From assembly GCF_032393985.1 (NCBI RefSeq), contig NZ_CP135918.1:2232001-2296000 (forward strand): a stretch of 64,000 nucleotides of DNA, in the 5' to 3' direction. The stretch comes from Fischerella sp. JS2. GTDB taxonomy: Bacteria; Cyanobacteriota; Cyanobacteriia; Cyanobacteriales; Nostocaceae. The position numbers were made by a program, and so were the translations under genes. This document shows positions 39,701 through 46,694 of the stretch, in pieces. Within the stretch, counting starts at the first letter, position 1; each line of letters starts with the position of its first letter. The notes under the pieces were generated by a model. That model did not search any database, had not been told where the DNA came from, and was given only the letters and a program-made list of their open reading frames with translations.

Positions 39701-40372
39701 CGGATAGATAATCAGGTAAAAATTCGTGGTTTCCGGATTGAAGTAGGAGAAATTGAAGCGGCGCTAGTTCAACATTCGGGAGTGGAGGATGCTGTAGTTG
39801 TAGCTAGGGAAGATAGACCAAATCATAAGCAACTGGTGGCGTATGTAGTTGCTCAAAAGGAGCAGACGATTATGGTCAGTGAACTGCATCATTTCCTGAA
39901 AGAGAAACTGCCTGACTATATGTTGCCATCAGCTTTTGTGATTCTGGAAGCTATACCACTGCTGCCGAATGGTAAGGTAGACCGCCATTCGTTGCCAGCA
40001 CCCGACCAAACACGTCCGGAGTTGGCAGCGACTTATCAACCACCCCAAACTGAGGTAGAAAAAATAATTGCTGATATTTGGCAAGAAGCACTGCATGTGA
40101 ATGAAGTGGGTATTCATGACAATTTCTTTGAACTGGGTGGTCATTCATTACTCTTGTTACAGATTCATAACCAGTTGCAAAAAAGATTTCAGCAAAGTTT
40201 ATCGATCTTAGAACTGTTTAGATATCCGACTATTAGCTCTTTGGCTAAATATTTAAGTCAGGAGCAAAACGAACAAGTATCTTTGCCGGAAACTGGCGAT
40301 CCCTCGGAACAGTTAGAAAAAGGCAAAGCACGAATTAAGCAATTTTTGACAATTAGTAAGAGAAATCAATAA
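33788..40372 (+). CDS. NRPS C-A(Orn)-PCP-C-A(beta-Ala)-PCP
   Basis: A 2,194-residue dimodular NRPS. The ATG at 33788 gives MGMKNIADFYPLSPMQQGIL, a C domain of the kind that follows an epimerase (HHLLLDGWS near 143). A1 has YTSGSTGRAKG near 618 and pocket D-V-G-E-I-G-S-I-D, the known ornithine code. PCP1 is LGGHSLLATR near 1017. C2 (HHIVSDGWS near 1213) precedes A2 (YTSGSTGKPKG near 1687), whose pocket reads V-D-W-V-V-S-L-A-D. The usual Asp235 is replaced by Val and Asp is shifted to the next position, the hallmark of beta-alanine domains. PCP2 is ELGGHSLLLL near 2115. A repeat-derived insert of about 40 residues lies in A2. An upstream in-frame start at 33686 overlaps the previous gene and is rejected. 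Confidence 0.92.
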   Translation: MGMKNIADFYPLSPMQQGILFHCLADPKSGVYFDQFSCTIEGNLKIAAFNRAWQQVVNRHPILRTCFLWEGLKEPVQVVHRQVTLPFVHHDWRHVSSVAQQGQIEAFLSSDRCQGFNLTIAPLMRLVLIQHTDHSYHFIWSSHHLLLDGWSVPLIFQEVLAFYKTFSQGQTLSLPSPRPYRDYIVWLQQQNLFEAETFWRQTLKGFTAPTKIWENQNNQQTSTGNHKEQQLRLPASTTAALQSLAQQHQLTLNTLVQGAWALLLNRYSGEVDVLFGVTVSGRPAALPKAESMVGLFINTLPFRVKVDPEAFLLPWLKQVQVQQVETRQYEYSPLVEIQGWSEINRGLPLFESILVFENYPVDISLSEPGLDLAIKNFRSIEQTNYPLTLSVIPGRELLLTIAYNEGERFAAATIERMLGHLATLLNAMIANPQQRLKEVSLLTAAEKHQLLVELNNTKSDYPQDLCIHQLFEAQVERTPDAVAVVFADQQLTYRELNCRANQLAHELQKLGVGPEVLVGVCVERSLLMVIAILAILKAGGAYIPLDPSYPPQRLALMLEDAQPLVLLTQAQLVAELPPHTAKVILIDTNYFSNIPVKSQQTQNNPISGTKPENLAYVIYTSGSTGRAKGVAIQHSSLVNAYFAWEETYHLRTDVTCHLQMASFSFDVFSGDLIRAVCSGGKLVLCPRDLLLSPQDLYNLMIEEKVDCAEFVPAVLRNLMQYLEESQQQLDFMRLLICGSDVWYTKEYQKFQNFCGSHTRLINSFGLTEATIDSSWFETTTQELVNDQLVSIGHPFANTELYIFDSNLQPVPIGVPGELYIGGASLARGYLHRPDLNCEKFIPHPYSNESGVRLYKTGDLARYLPSGDIEYIGRIDHQVKIRGFRIELGEIEAVISQHPAISASVVTVREDDTANKTLVAYITLHPDQTLTIAELRRFLEAKLPNYMLPTAFVILEALPLTPNGKIDRRALPTPDPTQLISESNIVAPSTPVEEMLAGIWAEVLGIKKVSIHDNFFELGGHSLLATRVISQLRQVFKVELPLRCLFNQPTVAGLAKEIEKATKADLGLEIPPIKPISRTADLPLSFAQQRLWFLAQLEPDSPFYNIIDAVHLQGQLNLAALEQSFHEILRRHETLRTNFKTIEGQPVAFISSVTSQLLTVIDLAELPANQRETKVKQLALAEAQQPFNLETDTLLRVKLLRLGEQEYVILLTMHHIVSDGWSTSVLVHELATLYKAFSNGQPSPLPELPIQYIDFAAWQKQWLTGEVLESQLAYWRQQLDGAPAVLELPTDHPRPAVQSFRGATYSFRLSPEQTVALKNLSQQEGSTLFMTLLAAFKTLLYRYTGNNDIVIGSPIANRNHREIEGLIGFFVNTLVLRTDFSGNPSFRELLRRLREVALGAYAHQDVPFEKLVEKLQPQRNLSHTPLFQVMFVLQNAHSLEIELPGLTLSTLESDSGTAKFDLTLYMAETASGMIGSVEYNTDLFEPQTIQRLAEYYQRLLSGIVANPEQRLEDLPLLSEAEQQQLLVEWNDTEAEYPQQCIHQLFAAQVERTPDAVAVVFQDEQLTYTQLNQRANQLAHYLQKLGVKPEVLVGICLPRSVEMLVGLLAILKAGGAYVPIDPAYPQQRLALMLEDAQVSLLLTQQHLLEKLPAHQARVVCLDSDRSSIAQESQDNPVNSSSANSLAYVIYTSGSTGKPKGVLGLHQGAVNRFAWMWQNYPFKSGEVCCQKTSLNFVDSIWEIFGPLLQGVRIVIIPDSVVKAPQQFIETLASNKITRLVVVPSLLRVLLDTHTHLQQRLPQLQLWVTSGEALSHNLLQKFRQTLPESTLLNLYGSSEVSADVTCYSISPQDAVPARIVIGRPIANTQVYVLDRNLKPVPIGVPGEVYIGGVGLARGYFNRPEMTVERFIPNIFSASHKMGMENEPPYTRSGFPKGRRQESQEFSLGFPEVGTRLYKTGDLARYLADGNLEFLGRIDNQVKIRGFRIEVGEIEAALVQHSGVEDAVVVAREDRPNHKQLVAYVVAQKEQTIMVSELHHFLKEKLPDYMLPSAFVILEAIPLLPNGKVDRHSLPAPDQTRPELAATYQPPQTEVEKIIADIWQEALHVNEVGIHDNFFELGGHSLLLLQIHNQLQKRFQQSLSILELFRYPTISSLAKYLSQEQNEQVSLPETGDPSEQLEKGKARIKQFLTISKRNQ
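38324..38693 (+). repeat. Conversion tract, copy A (beta-Ala module C-A junction)
   Basis: About 370 bp, from TTACCACTATTAAGCG through the A1-A2 motifs, are almost identical to 48120-48489 in the Gly module, with only a handful of base differences. The similarity drops sharply on both sides, as expected for recent gene conversion. Confidence 0.75.
39517..39638. repeat. Repeat-derived insert in the beta-Ala adenylation domain
   Basis: The segment includes GCGAAGCGGGTTCCCGAAGG and CGCCAAGAAAGCCAAGAA, both resembling dispersed intergenic repeats of this genome (compare 50,175-50,215). It is read in frame between the FIPN and RLYKTGDL motifs, the same linker that carries a different insert in the Ser module. 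Confidence 0.6.
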
Positions 40373-40374
40373 AA

Positions 40375-43300
40375 ATGAGTTATACAGTAGAATTTAGTCG
40401 GAATGGTTTAGAAATAGCCATCATTGGCATGGCGGGTCGTTTTCCAGGTGCTAAAAATATTGAAGAATTTTGGCAAAATCTGCGAAATGGCGTAGAGTCT
40501 ATTACTGCTTTCACTAATGAAGAGTTGCTCGCTGGCGGCATAGACCCTGACCTACTCAACGATCCCAATTATGTGAAAGCTGGGGCTGTACTAGAGGACA
40601 TAGAATTATTTGATGCTGAATTCTTTGGGTTTAATCCCAGAGAAGCAGAGATTATTGATCCGCAACATCGTCTGTTTTTAGAGTGTGCCTGGGAGGCTAT
40701 GGAAAATGCCGGCTACAATTCAAAAATTTACTCAGGTTTGATCGGAGTTTATGCTGGCGCAGGCTCAAACAACTATGTACTAAATATTTATTCCAATCAA
40801 AATATTAGAAATTCTATAGATCGTAACCAACTTTTCTTTGGCAATGACAAAGATTTTTTGGCTACACGGGTATCTTACAAATTAGACCTTGAAGGGCCGG
40901 CTGTAGGTATTCAAACTGCCTGCTCAACTTCATTAGTTGCAGTACACTTAGCCTGCCGAGGTCTGTTGGGTGGTGAATGTGATATGGCTTTGGCTGGTGG
41001 TGTGGCGATCGATGTGCCGCAAAAAGAAGGATATCTTTATCAAGAAGGGGGAATTGTGTCTCCCGACGGTCGCTGTCGTGCCTTTGATGCTAAAGCGCAG
41101 GGAACTGTTTTTAGTAATGGTGTGGGTATAGTTGTTTTAAAGCGATTAGAAGATGCGATCGCTGACGGCGATTGTATTTATGCTGTGATCAAAGGCTCTG
41201 CTATTAATAATGATGGAGCTTTCAAAGTTAGCTACACTGCACCACGTATAGATGGACAAGCAAAAGTAATTAGGGCAGCCCAAGTTATGGCTGAGGTTGA
41301 TCCCGAGACAATTACCTACATCGAGGCCCACGGCACTGGAACATCCCTTGGAGATCCGATTGAAATTTCTGCACTCACACAAGTGTTTCGTGCAAGTACT
41401 GACAAGAAAGGTTTCTGCGCTGTCGGTTCGGTCAAGACAAATATTGGACACTCAGATATCACAGCTGGTGTTGCAGGACTAATTAAAACTGTCCTCGCCC
41501 TCAAACATAGACAAATACCACCCAGTTTACACTTTCAGCAGCCCAATCCCGAGATTGATTTTGACAACAGTCCCTTCTATGTAAATACCACGCTTTCCCA
41601 GTGGCAGACAAACGGCACACCCCGTCGTGCAGGGGTTAGTTCTTTTGGGATTGGGGGAACTAATGCCCATGTAATTCTAGAAGAAGCGCCTGTTGTCAAA
41701 GCTTCTAGTCCTTCTCGACCTTGGCATCTGTTATTACTCTCTGCTAAAACCAGAACGGCACTGGAAACTGCAACAGCAAACTTAGCAGCCTACCTTCAAC
41801 AACATCGTGATTTAAACTTGGCTGATGTTGCCTATACTCTGCAAGTAGGTCGGCAAGCATTTGAGCATCGCTTCATGGTAGTATGTCAGAACCTTGAGGA
41901 TGCAGTCAAAAAATTGGAGTTTGCCAACCAAGAGCAAGGTTCGACTTACTTAAAAGAACTCCATAATCGACCTGTTGTATTTATGTTTCCTGGGCAAGGG
42001 GCGCAGTATGTCAACATGGGTCGGGAACTTTACCAAACTGAATCTATATTTCGCGAAGAGGTAAATCGCTGCTGTGAACTGCTCAAGCCTCACTTAGGTA
42101 TAGATTTGCGCCATGTCCTCTATCCCAGTGAAGAACAGATTGAGGCAGCTACAGGCCAACTACAACAGACTCATATTACCCAGCCAGCCTTATTTGTGAT
42201 TGAGTATGCCCTCAGCCAGTTATGGATGGCGTGGGGCATCCACTCGGAAGCCATGATTGGTCATAGCATTGGCGAGTATGTCGCAGCTTGTTTAGCAGGT
42301 GTGTTTTCCTTAGAAGATGCTTTGACATTGGTTGCTGTGCGTGGACAACTGATGCAGCAACTGCCAACAGGTGCAATGCTTTCTGTTCATCTTCCAGAAG
42401 ACGATCTGCGACCCTGGCTTGGTAAAGAGGTTTCTCTCGCTGCCAGTAACGCACCTAATTTGTGTGTTGTTTCTGGTTCTGAGGAAGCGATCGCTCATTT
42501 GCAAAGTCGTCTCACTGACCAAGGTGTGGAGTGTCGTTGCCTGCATACCTCCCACGCATTTCATTCCCCAATGATGGATTCTATCTTGGAATCGTTCACA
42601 AACCAGGTAGAAAAAATTAAACTAAACCCTCCTCAAATTTCTTTTATTTCTAACTTAACTGGTACTTGGATTACCGCAAAAGAGGCAACTGACCCAACCT
42701 ACTGGGCTAAACATCTACGACAAACAGTCCGCTTTGCCCAGGGAATGGCTGAGTTAATGACACAGCCAGAACGAATTCTGCTGGAAGTTGGGCCGGGGAT
42801 GACATTAAGTACCTTTGCCAGACAAAGTAAGGCGGATGAACCTACGGTTTTGGCAACACTCCGCCATCCAAAATACCAAAAATCAGATTCAGCATTTTTG
42901 CTGACCACCGTAGGTCAACTCTGGCTAGCGGGTGTGCAGGTAGATTGGTATAAATTTCATGCTCAGCAGTCGCGTCAACGGATACCCTTACCAACATATC
43001 CCTTTGAGCGCCAGCGTTACTGGATTGAAGCCCAAAAAGTAGACAACTCTAACCATCCTCAAATCAAACTAACCAGAAAACCGAATATGGCTGACTGGTT
43101 CTACATTCCTGCTTGGAAACGAGTAATGTTGCTTGAACCCTGGAAAACAGAAGGGTTAACTCAGCAAAAGTCCTGCTGGTTGGTCTTTGTCGATCCATGT
43201 GGAGTGGGTTCACAAATCGCCAAACGACTGGAACAAGCAGGTCAGGATGTAATTATAGTCACAATAGGAGAAGAGTTCACAAATCTTAGTGATTGCATCT

Positions 43301-45078
43301 ACACAATCAATCCTCAGCAACGGGATGATTATACTACCTTACTGCAAACTCTTCGCGAACTAGGTAAAACTCCACAAAATATTGCTCATTTCTGGGGTGT
43401 CACAGCAAATACTACATCACTGGGTAAAACTTTACACGCACAGACACAATTAGGAATCGAGGACTTTTCCAAGTCTCAGGATCTAGTTTTCTACAGTCTG
43501 CTATTCCTAGCACAGCAATTGACCAAACACAATTTAACTACTCCGGTGCAAATAACAGCCGTAACCAACAACATGCACGAGGTGGTAGGTCAAGAACAGT
43601 TGCAGCCAGAAAAAGCGACAGTGCTAGGCCCATGTAAAGCGATCGCCCAAGAATATCCACATATCACCTGTCGCAGTATTGATATCGTCATCCCTGAATC
43701 GGAGACTTTTCTGGAAAAGCAACTTATAGACCAACTCATAGCTGAACTAACTCAACAACCATCTGATTTAGTTGTTGCTTACCGTAATGGTCATCGTTGG
43801 GTGCAAACCTTTGAACCAATTCAATTGAACGAAGTAGTTCCAGAAAAAACACGGTTAAGAGAAGGGGGAATTTACCTCATCGTCGGTGATCCGGTCAAAG
43901 GTTTGGGTTTAGTGTTTGCAGAATATTTAGCTCAAACAGTACACGCCAAACTCATCTTAATCGAAAATTCAGAGTTGCCAACAAGAAATGAGTGGGGACA
44001 ATGGCTAGCAACTCATGATCAACACAATCATATCAGTGATCAAATTAGAAGAATCCAGGCTTTAGAAGAATTAAGCGGAGATGTTCTGATCATCAAAGCT
44101 GATGTTGCCAATAAAGAACAAATGCAAGAGGCTATGACCATAACTTATGAGCGTTTTGGTCAAATTCATGGAGTGTTTTATGTACCAGAAATCAGTGGTA
44201 ATGAAAAGTCAACTTTATCTATTCATGAAATAGGTAAAACTGAATGTGAGCAGGAATTTCACTCAAAAGTACATGGACTTATTGTATTAGAAAAATTTTT
44301 ACAAGGGAAAAAGCTTGATTTCTATCTTTTACAATCTTCACTATCATCAATATTGGGAGGATTAGGACTAGTTGCCTATGCAGCAGCTTACCTATTTATG
44401 GACGCATTTGTTCATCAAAAAAAACAGCAAAACTCTGTTCCTTGGTTTAGTGTGAATCGCCAAGCTTTTCTCTCTGATTTAGAAAAAGAAGAATATGTGG
44501 CGTTGGGATCAACTGCAACAGAATTATTCATGACACCGCAGGAGGTTTGGGAAGCTTTTCAACGCATTTTGTTTATGGGTGCGGCAAATCAGGTTGTTGT
44601 TTCCACAGGGGATTTACAAGCAAGAATTAATCAATCACTGAAGCTAAAACCTATAGAAACTGCAAGCAATTCTCAAGACTCACAGCAGGCAGATTCTTTT
44701 TCACAGCACTCAAGACCGAATTTACAAACTGTTTATGTAGCTCCCACAAATAAGATTGAGCAAACCATTGCCAACATTTGGCAAGAGATTCTTGGAGTTT
44801 CTCTAGTAGGCGTGAATGACAACTTTTTTGAATTAGGAGGACACTCTTTACTAGCTGTTCAGGTTACTTCTCGTCTGCGAGAAACTTTTCAAGTAGATTT
44901 ACCGCTTAACAGTATTTTGCTTGAGGCATCCACTGTTGCTGGACTTGCTGCTGTTATTGCTCAACAGCAACCTCAACAGGAAGAATTAGAAGAAATGGTT
45001 GCTTTATTACAAGAGGTCAAGAATCTATCAGCGGAAGAAGTTCAAGCAGAAATGGTTAAAGATTTTTCGTCTAGCTAA
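40375..45078 (+). CDS. Type I PKS module KS-AT-KR(degenerate)-ACP (PKS 2)
   Basis: A 1,567-residue module that starts 3 bp after the previous stop. KS: cysteine about 183 in TACSTS, EAHGTG, and NIGHS where others have NIGHL. AT: GHSIGE (about 631) and HTSHAFHS, malonyl type. The KR region is full length but the NADPH loop reads VGDPVKGLG instead of TGGxGGIG, the HAAG motif is YVPE, and the YxxxN pair is YAAAY, so the asparagine is lost. The ketoreductase is therefore predicted inactive and the beta-ketone kept. ACP: ELGGHSLLAV (about 1490). The linker between KS and AT lacks the palindrome found in PKS 1, 3 and 5. Confidence 0.9.
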   Translation: MSYTVEFSRNGLEIAIIGMAGRFPGAKNIEEFWQNLRNGVESITAFTNEELLAGGIDPDLLNDPNYVKAGAVLEDIELFDAEFFGFNPREAEIIDPQHRLFLECAWEAMENAGYNSKIYSGLIGVYAGAGSNNYVLNIYSNQNIRNSIDRNQLFFGNDKDFLATRVSYKLDLEGPAVGIQTACSTSLVAVHLACRGLLGGECDMALAGGVAIDVPQKEGYLYQEGGIVSPDGRCRAFDAKAQGTVFSNGVGIVVLKRLEDAIADGDCIYAVIKGSAINNDGAFKVSYTAPRIDGQAKVIRAAQVMAEVDPETITYIEAHGTGTSLGDPIEISALTQVFRASTDKKGFCAVGSVKTNIGHSDITAGVAGLIKTVLALKHRQIPPSLHFQQPNPEIDFDNSPFYVNTTLSQWQTNGTPRRAGVSSFGIGGTNAHVILEEAPVVKASSPSRPWHLLLLSAKTRTALETATANLAAYLQQHRDLNLADVAYTLQVGRQAFEHRFMVVCQNLEDAVKKLEFANQEQGSTYLKELHNRPVVFMFPGQGAQYVNMGRELYQTESIFREEVNRCCELLKPHLGIDLRHVLYPSEEQIEAATGQLQQTHITQPALFVIEYALSQLWMAWGIHSEAMIGHSIGEYVAACLAGVFSLEDALTLVAVRGQLMQQLPTGAMLSVHLPEDDLRPWLGKEVSLAASNAPNLCVVSGSEEAIAHLQSRLTDQGVECRCLHTSHAFHSPMMDSILESFTNQVEKIKLNPPQISFISNLTGTWITAKEATDPTYWAKHLRQTVRFAQGMAELMTQPERILLEVGPGMTLSTFARQSKADEPTVLATLRHPKYQKSDSAFLLTTVGQLWLAGVQVDWYKFHAQQSRQRIPLPTYPFERQRYWIEAQKVDNSNHPQIKLTRKPNMADWFYIPAWKRVMLLEPWKTEGLTQQKSCWLVFVDPCGVGSQIAKRLEQAGQDVIIVTIGEEFTNLSDCIYTINPQQRDDYTTLLQTLRELGKTPQNIAHFWGVTANTTSLGKTLHAQTQLGIEDFSKSQDLVFYSLLFLAQQLTKHNLTTPVQITAVTNNMHEVVGQEQLQPEKATVLGPCKAIAQEYPHITCRSIDIVIPESETFLEKQLIDQLIAELTQQPSDLVVAYRNGHRWVQTFEPIQLNEVVPEKTRLREGGIYLIVGDPVKGLGLVFAEYLAQTVHAKLILIENSELPTRNEWGQWLATHDQHNHISDQIRRIQALEELSGDVLIIKADVANKEQMQEAMTITYERFGQIHGVFYVPEISGNEKSTLSIHEIGKTECEQEFHSKVHGLIVLEKFLQGKKLDFYLLQSSLSSILGGLGLVAYAAAYLFMDAFVHQKKQQNSVPWFSVNRQAFLSDLEKEEYVALGSTATELFMTPQEVWEAFQRILFMGAANQVVVSTGDLQARINQSLKLKPIETASNSQDSQQADSFSQHSRPNLQTVYVAPTNKIEQTIANIWQEILGVSLVGVNDNFFELGGHSLLAVQVTSRLRETFQVDLPLNSILLEASTVAGLAAVIAQQQPQQEELEEMVALLQEVKNLSAEEVQAEMVKDFSSS

Positions 45079-45457
45079 TCAAAGAAATTAATAATTAGCA
45101 CCATCAATTACATGTGACTTCATCGGTGCGCATCTGTGTTCATCTGTGTTCATCTGTGTTCGTTTTTTATCTTTTACTGTATTCAAATTCTTTTTTCAAG
45201 GTAGATTTTCCGTGGGCAATTGCCCTCAAGGAGGTGATGAAAAATTAACGAACACCGATGCACACAGATGGACACAGATGGATTATGGGTTTGCTGTTAA
45301 GTTACTCCCCAATTTCTATTTTCAAGGTAGTCAATCACGAGAAAATCCACAAAGAGTGCATGAAAATATTCATCTTCCTACACCCCTACACCCAAACCAC
45401 CCCCACACCCATTTTCAACCTAATAATCCCTCACATCAAAACATCAGGAGTTAGAGA
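45079..45457. other. Repeat-containing intergenic spacer
   Basis: A 379 bp gap between PKS 2 and LLM 2. CATCTGTGTT is repeated in tandem at 45,125-45,165, and its complement-like form (CACAGATGGACACAGATGG) at 45,262-45,282, so the two can pair in RNA. A good ribosome binding site, CAGGAGTTAGAG, precedes LLM 2. No gene. Confidence 0.6.
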
Positions 45458-46513
45458 ATGGAATTCGGTTTATTTTATTTTTCCGGTGATGGTTCAACAA
45501 ATCAAACAAACAAGTATAATTTATTAATAGAATCTGCTAAATTTGCAGATAAACATGGTTTTTCTGCGGTTTGGACTCCGGAACGACATTTTCATCCGTT
45601 TGGAGGGCTTTATCCCAATCCATCTTTAACTAGTACAGCCCTAGCGATGGTAACTGAACAGATTCAGTTACGGGCTGGAAGTGTTGTGATGCCACTTCAT
45701 AATCCAGCACGGATTGCTGAAGATTGGTCTGTGGTTGATAATTTGTCTCAAGGTAGAGTAGCGATCGCTTTTGCCTCTGGTTGGACGGTAGATGATTTTG
45801 TACTGTCTACTGAAAGTCATGCCAATCGCAGAGAAGCTATGTGGCGTGGAATCGAGACTGTACAAAGGCTGTGGCAAGGTGAACAAGTAGAGTTCCAAGA
45901 TGTTACGGGAAGAAGTTTCAAGCTGAGAACTTTTCCCAAACCAGTGCAGCCCAAGTTCTCACTTTGGATTGTTTGTCAATCTCCAGCAACATTTATTGAA
46001 GCAGGCAAGATCGGGGCTAACATACTAACTTCTCTTTTGGGAGGGACTCTAGAAGAGGTGGCAACTCAAATATCACTCTATCGCGAATCTTTGGCAAAAC
46101 ATGGTCATGATCCTCTAGCTAAAAAAGTAGCAATGATGTTGCATACTTTTGTGGGAGAAGACTTCGATATCGTCAAAGAACAAGTTAGGGAACCTTTTTA
46201 CAATTACCTCAAAACCCACATTGACTTGCTTGAGAATCTAGCGAAAAATTCCGGCGTCAACGTGAATTTGGCAACATTCACCGAAGCGGATATAAACAGT
46301 CTTTTGCGCTTTGCTTACGAAGGCTGGCTGAAAGGGAGGACTTTAATTGGTTCAAAAATTACCTGTATGCGAATGATAGAACTCTTAAAGCAAGCTGGTG
46401 TTGATGAAGTGGCATGTCTCATTGATTTTTACTCAGATTTTGATGCCGTGATGACGAGTTTATCTTATCTCAAAGAGTTAAAAGATATTTGTAATTCAAA
46501 AAAGAAAAAGTAA
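45458..46513 (+). CDS. Luciferase-like flavin monooxygenase, LLM 2
   Basis: A 351-residue paralogue of LLM 1 with the same landmarks: LFYFSGDGST, WTPERHFHPFGGLYPNP, VDNLSQGRVAIAFASGW and a C-terminal VDEVACLIDF. It differs at FASGWTVDDF where LLM 1 has FAPGWHADDF. It follows PKS 2 as LLM 1 follows PKS 1, so each monooxygenase is paired with an amino-acid-plus-malonate unit. It should use FMNH2 and O2 on a carrier-bound chain. Substrate position is unknown. The start is supported by the ribosome binding site CAGGAGTT. Confidence 0.87.
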   Translation: MEFGLFYFSGDGSTNQTNKYNLLIESAKFADKHGFSAVWTPERHFHPFGGLYPNPSLTSTALAMVTEQIQLRAGSVVMPLHNPARIAEDWSVVDNLSQGRVAIAFASGWTVDDFVLSTESHANRREAMWRGIETVQRLWQGEQVEFQDVTGRSFKLRTFPKPVQPKFSLWIVCQSPATFIEAGKIGANILTSLLGGTLEEVATQISLYRESLAKHGHDPLAKKVAMMLHTFVGEDFDIVKEQVREPFYNYLKTHIDLLENLAKNSGVNVNLATFTEADINSLLRFAYEGWLKGRTLIGSKITCMRMIELLKQAGVDEVACLIDFYSDFDAVMTSLSYLKELKDICNSKKKK

Positions 46514-46694
46514 GTTTACTCAACTAATAAATTAACGTATAGCCCTTCTCTCTTGGATAAAGCACTGCTTTATCGGTGTTCATCTGTGTACCCTGCGGGA
46601 AGCCTATGAGCGCGTCTACATCTGTGTTCGTTTTTTCCCCTGTACATCACCCAACTACAAATATTTAAATATAAATTAACTCAGGTATTAATTA

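Noticed and set aside
38324-40372. Beta-Ala adenylation domain as inactive because Asp235 is missing
   Set aside because: Loss of Asp235 with Asp at the next position is the known pattern of beta-amino acid domains, and all other core motifs are intact.
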